From positions 1 to 64,000 of the forward strand of contig SCVA01000052.1 in the NCBI GenBank assembly GCA_004297005.1: a stretch of DNA of 64,000 nucleotides. Direction: 5' to 3'. The position numbers and the translations under genes are program-made. The stretch's first letter is position 1, and the number at the start of each line of letters is the position of its first letter. Shown in pieces: positions 53,801 through 61,942 of this stretch. Source of the DNA: Nevskiaceae bacterium. Lineage in GTDB: Bacteria; Pseudomonadota; Gammaproteobacteria; Nevskiales; Nevskiaceae. Below the pieces are notes generated by a model. It saw only the letters and a program-made list of their open reading frames with translations. It did not search any database and was not told the origin of the DNA.

Positions 53801-56800
53801 GTTAATCGCGGGAGCGGCCGCAGCGGCGGCGGACTGGGGCGGCGGCGAGGCAGGTGTTGCCGGTTCCGCGAGTATTCCCGCCGTCATCGCTGGCGCAGCG
53901 ACCTGCGGCGCGGCCGGAATGGAAGGCAGTACGCCAGCGCCCAGCGCCTGCTGCATCACCCGCTCCTGCAAGCTCAGGAACTGGCGCATGGTCTGCTGAT
54001 AGGCAAGCAGGGCCTCGCTGCTCAGCGCGCCTTGAGCGGCGGCCGGCAACGCCATGCTGACTGGCGTCGGGGCGGCCGGCGAGGCAGACGCGGGAGCGAC
54101 CGCCGGCAGCGCCGCGCGCGCCGCCTCGCGGCTGGCGAGCGTCAGCGCCGGCTGGGCGCCGGTGCGGATCAAGGGATCGTTGATCGGCCGCGCGCAGCCG
54201 CCGCTGACCATCCAGAGATGCGCCGGGCTGGGCAACGGCTGCGCCAGTGCGGCGAGCTGCGCGCTGCTCAGCGCCTTGAGGCCGCGGCCGCTGTAGAGCG
54301 CGCTGGGCCGCCAGTCGGCACCGGCGACGAACAGCTCCGCCAGGCCCAGCAGCAGGCCGCGCAGGCCGCCGCCATTGCCGTCCAGCGACAGCGCCTGCGC
54401 GTCGGCGCGGCCGGCGAGGGTCTGGCGCGCCATGTTGGCGCAGATGCCGCGCGGCCCCAGCTCGACGAATAGCTGGCAGCCGGCCGCCTGCATGGCCTCG
54501 ATCTCGGCGACGAACTCGACGCTGGACAGGAGGTGCGCGTCCAGCTGCTCCTGCATCGCCGCCGGTTCCGCAGGGTAGGGCCGCGCACTGCTGTTGGAGT
54601 ACACCGGAAACCGTGGCGCGCGGAACGGCGTGGCGCGGATCGCCGCCGCCAGCGCGGTCTTCGCCGGCGCCACCAGCGCGGTGTGGAAGGCGCCGGACAC
54701 CGCCAGCGGCATGGCCCGCAGGCCCTGCTCGTTGAGCGCGGCGACGGCGGCCTCCAGCGCCGCCTTCGGTCCGGAGATCACGCACTGCTCGGGCGCGTTG
54801 TGATTGGCCACCATCACGCCGGGGAAGTCGGCGAGCCGGGCGCTGACCTGCTCGCGCCTTGCCTGTACCGCCGCCATGCCGCCGGGCGTGCCGGCGCTGG
54901 CGGCGGCGGCCATCGCCGCGCCGCGCGCGGCCGACAGGTGCAGAAAATCTTCCGGTGCGATCACCCCGGCCGCCATCAGCGCGCTGTACTCGCCGTAGCT
55001 GTGGCCGGCACTGGCGACCGCGCGCAGGCCCAGACGCTCGGCCAGGCGCAGATAGCCCAGCGACAGCGCGCCGATAGCGGGCTGCGCGACGCGGGTATCG
55101 GTGAGCGCGCGGCCCTGCGCGGTCTCGCTGGCCTCGTCGTAGGCGGCGGGCGGCATCATCAGGGCGGCGAGGCCCTGCGGCAGCTCGCGCTGCAAGGCAC
55201 GCTCGGCGAATTCCAGCGCCTGCCGCACTTCCTCGAAGTACAGCGCCGCCTCGCGGCCCATGTTGAGCTGCTGCGCGCCTTGACCCGGAAACAGGAAGGC
55301 GATGGCCGGCGCGCTGGCCGGTGTCGCCAGTTGCAGGCGCAGGCTGTTGGGCAGCGGCTTGCCGTCTTTCAGATGCGCCTGCACCAGGCCGAGATCGCGG
55401 GCCAGCGCCGCGCGGTCGGCGGCGACGATGGCCAGCGACACCGGCAGCCGGCCACGCGCCTCGGCCTGCAGGGCCAGGCTCAGCGCCAGCTCGGCCATGG
55501 GCACCCGGCTGTCGGCGCCGAGCTGGGCTTGCAGGCTGCTCAGCTCGCCGGCGAGGGCGGCGGCATCGCGGGCGCGAAACAGGAATAGCTCCGTAGGCCA
55601 GCGGCTGGCGCCGGCGGCGCCGGTGCTGCGCGGGTGTTCTTCCAGCACCACATGGAAATTGGTGCCGCCAAAGCCGAAGGCCGAGGCGGCGCCCCGGCGC
55701 GGATGCGCGGGCGTGGCCAGCCAGGGGCGCGGCTCCTTGAGCAGATAGACCGGCGCCGCCGCGTCGGCGAGCGGCGCGATCGGCTGCTCGACGCCATAGT
55801 GCGGCGGCAGGCTGCGGTGGTAGAGCGACAGCGCCACCTTGACCAGGCCGGCGGTGCCGGCGGCGGCCTTGGTGTGGCCGAGCAGGGTCTTCACCGAGCC
55901 CAGCGCGACGCTCTTCGGCGTCGCACCGCTGCGCTTCAGGGCATTGCAGATGGTCTGCGCTTCGGCGAGATCGCCGACTGTGGTGCCGGTGCCATGCGCT
56001 TCCACCAGGCCCAGCGTCGCCGGCGTGAAGCCGGCCTTGGCGTAGGCGCGGTCGAGCGCGCGCACCTGGCCCTCGCTGCGCGGCGCGGTCAGGCCCAGGG
56101 CCTTGCCGTCACTGGAGCCGGCGACCGCCTTGATGACGGCGTAGATGCGGTCGCCGTCGCGCTCGGCGTCGGCCAGGCGCTTGAGCGCCACCATCGCCAC
56201 GCCCTCGGAGATCACGATGCCGTCGGCCGCCTGGTCGAAAGTGCGGGCCTTGCCGCTGGCCGACAGCGCCGAGGTCTTGGCGAAGGCGGTAAAGGCGTAG
56301 GCCGACTGGGTGGTGTCGAAGCCGCCGGCCAGCACCAGCGAGCTGTTGCCGCTTTCCAGCTCCTGCACCGCCATGGCGATGGCGGCCAGCGAGGAGGCGC
56401 AGGCGGCATCGACCGTGCAGTTGATGCCGCCGAAGTCCAGGCGGTTGGCGATGCGCCCGGCGGCGACATTGAGCAGGGTGCCGGCAAAGGATTCCTCGGT
56501 CCATTCCGGCAGCCGGTCCCAGGCTTCCGGCGTCAGGCTTTCGACGTAGCGCGGCAGCTCGGCGCGCAACGCGTACTGGGCGCCGAGATCGCCGGAGCCA
56601 CCGCTGGCGCCGAGCACGATGGAAGTGGTCTCGCGGTCGAAGCCGCCCTGGCCGAGTCCGGCGTCGGCGAGCGCGCGGCTGGCCGCTTCCAGACTCAGGA
56701 TCTGCGCCGGGTCGATCGACTTCATCGACTTCGGCGGTATGCCGAAGCGGGTCGGGTCGAAGCGGATCTCGTCGAGGAAGCCGCCCCAGCGCGAGTAGAT

Positions 56801-59002
56801 CTTGTCGCGCGCCTTGGGGTTTTCGTCGAAGTACAGGCGCCAGTCCCAGCGCGACTCCGGCACCTCGCGGATCACGCTCTTCTGGTCGAGCAGATTGCGC
56901 CAGTACTGCTCGGCGTCGTCGGCGCCCGGCAAGACCAGACCGATGCCGACGATGGCGATGTCGCTGGGCTGCGGCTTGGGCCGCGCCGCGCGCGCCGGAA
57001 TGGCGGCGGCGAGCGTCTGCTGCGATTCGCCACAGACCGCCTCGTGCAGCTCGGCGATACTCAAGCAGTGATCGCGCAGGGTCGCGACCTGGCCGATCAT
57101 GTACATGCCTTCGCGCTGCTGGGCTGCGGCCGGCACCGGTGCCAGCTCGCCATCGCGGCCGCGGTCCAGGCCCTTGGAGGCGATGCGCAGACGGCCGAGG
57201 TTCAAGTCTTCCAGCGCGTCGCGCACTTCCTCCACACTCTTACCCTCGCGCAGCAGGCGGCGGCGGCTGTCCTGGAAGTCGCGGGCGAAGTCGGTGAGCA
57301 CACAGCGGGTCGCGTGACCGGGGCCGGATTCCAGATTGACGGTGCGCGTGCAGCGCAGCGCCTGCTCTTGAAAGCCCGGCACCACCGCGCCGCTGGCGAC
57401 GATCTCTTCGGTGAACAGGTAGGCGGTGCCCATCAGCACGCCGATGCGCATGCCGCGCGCCACCAGCGGCGCGGCCATCGCCGCCACCATCGCCGAGGAC
57501 AGCGCGTCGTGGATGCCGCCGGCGAACAGAATCTGGATGTCTTTCTCGGCGCCGGCGGGGACCTCCGCCAGCAGCACTTCGATCATCTGGCCCCAGAGCG
57601 CGAAGCTGGACAGCGGCCCGACATGGCCGCCGCATTCGCGGCCTTCGAACACGAAGCGGCGCGCGCCCTGTTCCAGGTAGAGCTTGAGCAGCGCCGGCGC
57701 CGGCGCGTGGATGTAGGTGGCGATGCCGCGCGACTCGAATTCCGCCGCCTGGTCGGGGCGGCCGCCGGCGATCAGCGCAAACGGCGGCGGGCAGTCCCAG
57801 ATCGCCGCGCACTGCTCCTGGCGCAGCGCCTCGGGGATGAAGCCGAGCAGGCCCACGCCCCAGGGACGGCCGGCGGCCTGCTCGCGGGTGGCCTGCAGCA
57901 GGCTGCCGAGCTGTGGGCCACGCATCAGGGCCAGGGCGAGAAACGGCAGGGCGCCGCCTTCGGCCACGGCGGCGGCGAAGCCGGGGTGGTCGGAGACGCG
58001 GGTCATCGGACCCTGGGCGATGGGGTAGCGGCAGCCATGCGCGAGCGCCAGCGGCCCGCCCTCGGCGAGCGCGCCCTGGCCAGCGGCCTGCTCGATCTGG
58101 CGCAGGCTGGCGCGCTGCACGGCGGCGATCAGCGCCGCCAGGCTGCCGTGGCGCGCGGCCGCCGTGGCGGCCAGGCCGATGCCCTGGCCCAGCGGCAACA
58201 GCTGGCGCTGGCTGTCCTGCCAGCCGGCGAGGCCGGCGATCGCCTGCGTCCCTTCGGGCGGGGCCTCCGCTTCCAACTGGCGTTGCAGCTCCTCGGCGGC
58301 CTTGGCCGCCGGCGAGGCCGGGCGCGCGTAGGCGCGAAAGGGCTTGCCGGCGAGCTCGCCGTACAGGCGGCATTCGGCGCCGTTGAGGCGCGCCAGCTCG
58401 GTCTTGAGTGCGGCCGGCAGCGGGCTTTCCGGCAGCAGCAGCGCGAGATCGTCGAGCACCGCGCCGGCTGCGCCGGCGACGCGGCAGGCGGCGGCGCTGT
58501 GTTCGCTGATGCCGCCCAGCGCGTAGATGGGCAGGTCGGTTTTGCCGTGCAGCTTCTGCAGCAGCAGGAAGCTGCCGTCCTCGCCGACCCAGCCGCCGGC
58601 CTTGTGGCCGCGGGCGATCAGGCCGTCGAGTCCGGCGGGCAGTTCGGCGAGCTGCTCGGCGCTGCTGATCTCGGCCAAGAGGCGCAGACCGGCACGGCTG
58701 GTGATGGCCGGCAACAGCGCATTCAGTGTCGGCGCGCCGCCGCAGACGATCAGGCTCAGCGCCCGGCCGCCGACGAGGGCGAGCAGTTCCGGCAGCACCT
58801 CTTCCTGCGCAAGGCCCAGTCGCAGGCCGAAGCGACCGTCGAGCTGCTCCAGCAGCCGCTCCAGCGCGGGCAGGCAGTCCGCTGCCGGCGTGTCGGCGAG
58901 ATCCAGCACCCCCAGGGCACCGGCGCGGCTGGCCGCGACTGCTAGGTCTGGCGCGCCCAATCCGGTGGGCGAATACACCAGAATCTCGAAGCTGTTGCTC
59001 AT
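50822..59002 (-). CDS. PKS-B: Pfa-like synthase (NMO/ER)x2-KS-AT-ACPx3-KR
   Basis: A 2726-residue synthase. Domains: two nitronate-monooxygenase/PfaD-like TIM-barrel regions (about 1-230 and 320-550; the second has AQGPMTRVSD, GRECGGHVGPL and LFAGGIHDALSS), ketosynthase (about 676-1110, Cys868, EAHGTGT, KTLLGH), malonyl-type acyltransferase (about 1234-1540, Ser1335 in AGHSYGE, SGAFHTALV), three near-identical ACPs (serines 1768, 1869, 1968 in DSIKRVE) and ketoreductase (about 2254-2527, LATGGARGITAELL, Tyr2449 in GDYAAANE). The last 200 residues may hold a hot-dog-like remnant. The KS-AT-ACPn-KR order equals PfaA of PUFA synthases, with the enoyl reductase fused in front. The ATG is 36 bases after the small phosphatase-like gene. 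Confidence 0.92.
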   Translation of the reverse strand: MSNSFEILVYSPTGLGAPDLAVAASRAGALGVLDLADTPAADCLPALERLLEQLDGRFGLRLGLAQEEVLPELLALVGGRALSLIVCGGAPTLNALLPAITSRAGLRLLAEISSAEQLAELPAGLDGLIARGHKAGGWVGEDGSFLLLQKLHGKTDLPIYALGGISEHSAAACRVAGAAGAVLDDLALLLPESPLPAALKTELARLNGAECRLYGELAGKPFRAYARPASPAAKAAEELQRQLEAEAPPEGTQAIAGLAGWQDSQRQLLPLGQGIGLAATAAARHGSLAALIAAVQRASLRQIEQAAGQGALAEGGPLALAHGCRYPIAQGPMTRVSDHPGFAAAVAEGGALPFLALALMRGPQLGSLLQATREQAAGRPWGVGLLGFIPEALRQEQCAAIWDCPPPFALIAGGRPDQAAEFESRGIATYIHAPAPALLKLYLEQGARRFVFEGRECGGHVGPLSSFALWGQMIEVLLAEVPAGAEKDIQILFAGGIHDALSSAMVAAMAAPLVARGMRIGVLMGTAYLFTEEIVASGAVVPGFQEQALRCTRTVNLESGPGHATRCVLTDFARDFQDSRRRLLREGKSVEEVRDALEDLNLGRLRIASKGLDRGRDGELAPVPAAAQQREGMYMIGQVATLRDHCLSIAELHEAVCGESQQTLAAAIPARAARPKPQPSDIAIVGIGLVLPGADDAEQYWRNLLDQKSVIREVPESRWDWRLYFDENPKARDKIYSRWGGFLDEIRFDPTRFGIPPKSMKSIDPAQILSLEAASRALADAGLGQGGFDRETTSIVLGASGGSGDLGAQYALRAELPRYVESLTPEAWDRLPEWTEESFAGTLLNVAAGRIANRLDFGGINCTVDAACASSLAAIAMAVQELESGNSSLVLAGGFDTTQSAYAFTAFAKTSALSASGKARTFDQAADGIVISEGVAMVALKRLADAERDGDRIYAVIKAVAGSSDGKALGLTAPRSEGQVRALDRAYAKAGFTPATLGLVEAHGTGTTVGDLAEAQTICNALKRSGATPKSVALGSVKTLLGHTKAAAGTAGLVKVALSLYHRSLPPHYGVEQPIAPLADAAAPVYLLKEPRPWLATPAHPRRGAASAFGFGGTNFHVVLEEHPRSTGAAGASRWPTELFLFRARDAAALAGELSSLQAQLGADSRVPMAELALSLALQAEARGRLPVSLAIVAADRAALARDLGLVQAHLKDGKPLPNSLRLQLATPASAPAIAFLFPGQGAQQLNMGREAALYFEEVRQALEFAERALQRELPQGLAALMMPPAAYDEASETAQGRALTDTRVAQPAIGALSLGYLRLAERLGLRAVASAGHSYGEYSALMAAGVIAPEDFLHLSAARGAAMAAAASAGTPGGMAAVQARREQVSARLADFPGVMVANHNAPEQCVISGPKAALEAAVAALNEQGLRAMPLAVSGAFHTALVAPAKTALAAAIRATPFRAPRFPVYSNSSARPYPAEPAAMQEQLDAHLLSSVEFVAEIEAMQAAGCQLFVELGPRGICANMARQTLAGRADAQALSLDGNGGGLRGLLLGLAELFVAGADWRPSALYSGRGLKALSSAQLAALAQPLPSPAHLWMVSGGCARPINDPLIRTGAQPALTLASREAARAALPAVAPASASPAAPTPVSMALPAAAQGALSSEALLAYQQTMRQFLSLQERVMQQALGAGVLPSIPAAPQVAAPAMTAGILAEPATPASPPPQSAAAAAAPAINAQALLLSLVAERTGYPTEMLGLDADLEADLGIDSIKRVEILGAFRKAHAGAASLPMEKLSKAKSLRAILVAVPEEPAAAATTSLPTTAQPIPASAVATAVNAQTLLLSLVAERTGYPTEMLGLDADLEADLGIDSIKRVEILGAFRKAHAGAASLPMEKLSKAKTLKTILAALPTEAPAATASEPAPTTVAASEASTSVDAQALLLALVAERTGYPTEMLGLDADLEADLGIDSIKRVEILGAFRKVHTGAAGLPMEKLSKAKSLRAILAALPAATTATGPTAQTKPASSEAPAGTSSASTGGQPLPRYLIRSRPAPLDERSVPLVGLALILGSGALANGLRDRLAARGLHAVTIDSLEPAALRAAIAAARQSHGPLRALIHLHGLTAGKTGLSAEAAEQRVLHLFHSLQEVDGDLAAARVLVASRLGGSFGRDRAGLAHAVAGAGNGLLNCLRYEFPQAVLRAVDFGEQSDAYIAERLVAELFADNRDPEAGYLGETRVRGATLSAPLGATATPRLEPGADWLVLATGGARGITAELLEAMARPGMRLVLVGRSPLPEPEAPELAPHAEPAALKAHLLRSALARGEQPRPTDIERVLQKLLTEREIRANLARLAATGATLEYCACDARDEATFGALIERLYTQHGRIDAVLHAAGVIEDKRLADKSADSFARVLGTKLAPAYTLRDKLRPESLKLMAFFTSVAGRYGNLGQGDYAAANESLNRLAWQLHRHWPATRVIAFNWGPWDAGMASEAVKAQLRARGMEPIPLAEGRRYFLDELRHGAHDAVEVVAGRGTWGLDALPPELDPAGHSINTATRWPLLPGTPALGEGGQVSLQLPFPDQPGLPPLASALELLAQFVCAAWPQWMLSELADARLLRAPQPGQAVLLRARAASHSEPGVQAVSLELLDAGSRELLIRVGALLRPGGTALTAPLLDASSLRDAGERQPVRVARLQRGLGQAMLAARAEDIVWQPEDGGVRSRSTQASGELQ
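52990..53800 (-). repeat. Three tandem ACP-coding units
   Basis: Within PKS-B three units of 303 and 297 bp encode nearly identical carrier domains, each with ERTGYPTEMLGLDADLEADL and DSIKRVEILGAFRK. Linkers between them are Ala/Thr/Pro-rich and differ. Multiple tandem ACPs are a hallmark of PUFA-type synthases, where copy number affects yield. Confidence 0.9.
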
Positions 59003-59038
59003 GGTTCTGCTCCCTGCTGAGCGGGTACTACCGCAGCG

Positions 59039-59854
59039 CTAGCGCTTGCGTCCTTCCAGAAACGGCACTTCCATCACCTTCTCGTGGACGATCGGTCCGT
59101 GGCCGAAGTAGCCGCCCTCGCCAAAGCACTCGCCGTGGTCGGCGGTGATGATGAAATGGGTGCCCACCGGCGCCTTCTCGATCAGGCCTTCGAGCACGGT
59201 GTCGACGTGTTCGACGGTGCGCACCTGCTGGCTGTGCAGCTCGCGCATCTGCTCGTCGTCGAAGAAGCGGTCACTGGTCTCGCGGCCCAGCTCGTCGTCC
59301 ATGCGCTTGAACACCCCGTGCACGCCGGAGATGTGCGGCAGGCTCTTGGGGTCGAGCATGTAGGGGTAGTGGGTCTCGCCCAGGTTGAGGAAGTAGAAGC
59401 TGGGCTCGTCGGCGTCGAACTCGATCTCGCGGATCATCCCGGCGAAGTCGTTGTGGTCGGCCATCAGCTTGTAGTCGTCGAAGTGACGGTTCAGGTGCGA
59501 GAGTGGATTCAGCACCGGCAGCGAGACCTTGGCGCAGGTGCGGTAGCCCTGCTGCTGCAGCACATAGGGCAGTGAGAGCTGTGGCACGAAGCTCTTGAAC
59601 GACAGATCCTCGATACCGAGGCGGTCCACCCACTGGGCGAATTCCTTCTTGTAGACCTCGCTGGCGAACACGCCTCTGGGGCTTTTGTGCGGCACCATGC
59701 CCATCAGATAGGTGTAGTGCGAGGGCGAGGTCCAGGAGGCGTAGGAATAGCGCTGCTCGCCGAGCCCGATGTGGTCCATGTTCGGGCGCTTGGCGCGGGC
59801 GTAGCTGTCGTAGCGACAGCTGTCCATGACGATGAAAACCAGGTTGTTGCTCAT
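59039..59854 (-). CDS. Sulfatase-fold (alkaline phosphatase superfamily) enzyme without the formylglycine site
   Basis: A 271-residue member of the sulfatase/phosphoglycerol transferase fold. Metal-binding motifs are FIVMDSCRYDS at the N-terminus and ITADHGECFGEGG with GHGPIVHEKVMEVPF at the C-terminus. Where sulfatases have C/S-x-P-S-R, this protein has TSPSH (about residue 42), so it cannot form formylglycine; a Thr or Ser nucleophile points to phosphoester chemistry. It is shorter than typical sulfatases and has no signal peptide. It is the first gene of the PKS operon, 36 bases before PKS-B, and may transfer or remove a head group. Confidence 0.85.
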   Translation of the reverse strand: MSNNLVFIVMDSCRYDSYARAKRPNMDHIGLGEQRYSYASWTSPSHYTYLMGMVPHKSPRGVFASEVYKKEFAQWVDRLGIEDLSFKSFVPQLSLPYVLQQQGYRTCAKVSLPVLNPLSHLNRHFDDYKLMADHNDFAGMIREIEFDADEPSFYFLNLGETHYPYMLDPKSLPHISGVHGVFKRMDDELGRETSDRFFDDEQMRELHSQQVRTVEHVDTVLEGLIEKAPVGTHFIITADHGECFGEGGYFGHGPIVHEKVMEVPFLEGRKR

Positions 59855-60246
59855 TCAGGTTTCAACAGTGGTCCGGGGCGGCTGTCAGGATTCCCGCGCA
59901 GGACCGCGCGCAGGGCAATGTAAGTCCGGCGGTTACCGGATTCGGCTGGCAGCTCTGGCAGATGAAACATCCACCTTCCTTGGTTTACGCAGCGAACGCG
60001 CTGCGGCGAATCTCCTCCAAACTTTCGCTTTAAGCCCCGATATGGCTCGGGATGTTTGGTATGTCCGTATATACCCTCTTTAAGCCCTTGTTTGGAATAG
60101 TTTTTGATGAACTGTCTGTCATGTCCAAGACGGTTTCAGAGCTGAAACAACTGCCCGTTTTCTTGATGTAAGTGGCGTTCGCCGGTGGCGCCGGCGGAAT
60201 GGGTCGGCGGGGCGCAGTTTCCTTCCCGGAGCAGACTCCCGAAGTC
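59855..60246 (-). promoter_or_regulatory. Presumed promoter region of the PKS operon (392-bp gap)
   Basis: No gene is seen. The part from about 59990 to 60180 is clearly richer in A and T than its surroundings. Two direct repeats, ctttaagccc at 60028-60037 and 60078-60087, lie 50 bp apart and could be operators. On the minus strand tatata at about 60069-60074 is a possible -10 box with only a weak -35 partner (ttccaa). Exact promoter elements are uncertain. Confidence 0.4.
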
Positions 60247-61845
60247 TCAGCCGACGCTCAGCACTTCACCCACCGGGCGATCCTGTTCGTCTACGGTTTC
60301 CAGCCGCACGGTGAAGCCCCAGAGCCGGCCCAGGTGCTTCAACACCTCGCTGGCCTCGCCATTGAGCGGCCGGCCGCGGTGCTGGCGGTGACGCAGGGTC
60401 AGCGAGCGATCGCCGCGCCGCTCGTAGTGCTGCACCTGGATGTCGGGAATCTGGTTGTCGCGGTTGTATTGCGCGGCGAGCAGGCGGCGCAGGCGCCGGT
60501 AGCCGTCTTCGTTGTGGATGCTGTCGATGCGCAGCTCCGGCTCGCCGGCGTGGTCGGCCACCGCGAACAGATGGAACTCACGCATCAGCTTGGGCGACAG
60601 GAACTGGCCGATGAAGGATTCGTCCTTGTAGTTGCGCATCGCGAAGTCGAGCACCTGGCGCCAGTCACCGCCGGCGATGTCCGGAAACCAGTGGCGGTCC
60701 TCATCGCTGGGGCTTTCGCAGATGCGGCGCAGGTCGCTCATCATCCCGTAGCCCAAGGCATAGGGATTGATGCCGCCATAGCCGGGCTGGTCGTAGCCGC
60801 GCTGGGTGATGACATTGGTATGCGAGGCCAGCACCTCGAGCATGAAGCCGGCGTCGACCTGGCCGTGATCGAACAGGCGGTTGAGCAGGGTGTAGTGCCA
60901 GAACGTCGCCCAGCCCTCGTTCATCACCTTGGTCTGGCCCTGCGGGTAGAAGTACTGCGCCAGCTTGCGGGTGATGCGCACCAGCTCGCGTTGCCAGGGC
61001 TCCAGCTTGGGCGCGTGCTTCTCGACGAAGTACAGCAGGTTCTCCTGCGGCTCCTCGGGGAAGGGGCGCTCGCCCTGACGGCGTTCGGAGGCGCTCTTGC
61101 GCGGCACCGTGCGCCAGATCTCGTCGTACTGGCGCCAGGCATGGGCCTCGCGTTCGCGCTGGCGGTCGCATTCCTCGGAGACCGAGAGCGGTGTCGGCCG
61201 GCGGTAGCGGTCGACGCCATGGCTCATCAGCGCGTGACAGGAGTCGATGGTCTCCTCCACCGCCGCGTGGCCGTGGCGCTCCTCGCAGTCGAGCACGTAC
61301 TTACGGGCAAACACCATGTAGTCGATGATCGCGTCGGCATTGGTCCATTGCCGGAACAGGTAGTTGCCCTTGAAGAAGGAGTTGTGGCCGTAGCAGGCGT
61401 GGGCGATCACCAGCGCCTGCATCGGCAGGCTGTTCTCCTCCATCAGGTAGGAGATGCAGGGATTGGAATTGATGACGATCTCGTAGGCCAGGCCGCGCGC
61501 GCCCTTGCGATAGAGGTGCTCGTTGCGGATGAACTCCTTGCCATAGCTCCAGTGCGGGTAACTGATCGGCAGGCCGACCGAGGCGTAGGCGTCGAGCATC
61601 TGCTCGCTGGCGATCACCTCGATCTGGTTGGGGTAGGTGTCGAGCCCGAACTCGTTGGCGGCGATGGCGTGGATGGCCTCGTCATAGCGGCCCAGCAGCT
61701 CGAAAGTCCACTCGCTACCTGTGGACAGCAGACGCTCGCCAGCGGACAGCTCCAGCGGCAACTGAGGCGTGCTTTCGCCGGGCGCGCTGCCAGCCGTGCC
61801 CGGCACCGTCGCCGCCGGGGTATTGGTGACCAAGATGGCGCTCAT
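60247..61845 (-). CDS. spoVR: SpoVR family protein (YcgB homologue)
   Basis: A 532-residue cytoplasmic protein of the SpoVR/YcgB family, slightly longer than E. coli YcgB. Conserved stretches include EFGLDTYPNQIEVI, YEIVINSNPCISYLMEEN, HACYGHNSFFKGNYLF, KVMNEGWATFWHY and GYDQPGYGGINPYALGYGM. The biochemical role is unknown; the family accompanies the PrkA kinase and YeaH in stress and nitrogen-starvation responses in enterobacteria. The ATG at 61845 is chosen because homology begins about 25 residues later. It is the third gene of the prkA-yeaH-spoVR set, 97 bases after yeaH. Confidence 0.95.
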   Translation of the reverse strand: MSAILVTNTPAATVPGTAGSAPGESTPQLPLELSAGERLLSTGSEWTFELLGRYDEAIHAIAANEFGLDTYPNQIEVIASEQMLDAYASVGLPISYPHWSYGKEFIRNEHLYRKGARGLAYEIVINSNPCISYLMEENSLPMQALVIAHACYGHNSFFKGNYLFRQWTNADAIIDYMVFARKYVLDCEERHGHAAVEETIDSCHALMSHGVDRYRRPTPLSVSEECDRQREREAHAWRQYDEIWRTVPRKSASERRQGERPFPEEPQENLLYFVEKHAPKLEPWQRELVRITRKLAQYFYPQGQTKVMNEGWATFWHYTLLNRLFDHGQVDAGFMLEVLASHTNVITQRGYDQPGYGGINPYALGYGMMSDLRRICESPSDEDRHWFPDIAGGDWRQVLDFAMRNYKDESFIGQFLSPKLMREFHLFAVADHAGEPELRIDSIHNEDGYRRLRRLLAAQYNRDNQIPDIQVQHYERRGDRSLTLRHRQHRGRPLNGEASEVLKHLGRLWGFTVRLETVDEQDRPVGEVLSVG

Positions 61846-61942
61846 GCCGCCACCCCGACACGGTGTTTTGCGCGAAGCGCAAAGGGGTGCGGGAGGGGTG
61901 GCCTGGCGGCATTCGCAGCCGCTGCTGTCACGGCGGGTCTGC

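Noticed and set aside
55634-58945. An 1103-codon plus-strand open frame opposite PKS-B
   Set aside because: It lies wholly antisense to recognisable KS and NMO domains and shows only shadow-frame composition. Length alone is not evidence in DNA this GC-rich.
45832-59002. Naming the synthase as an EPA or DHA synthase
   Set aside because: Domain order is Pfa-like but the PfaC-type KS-CLF-DH-DH protein is absent and the dehydratase content differs. The product cannot be assigned.
59039-59854. Annotation as a true sulfatase
   Set aside because: The residue that must become formylglycine is missing, so only the fold is claimed.
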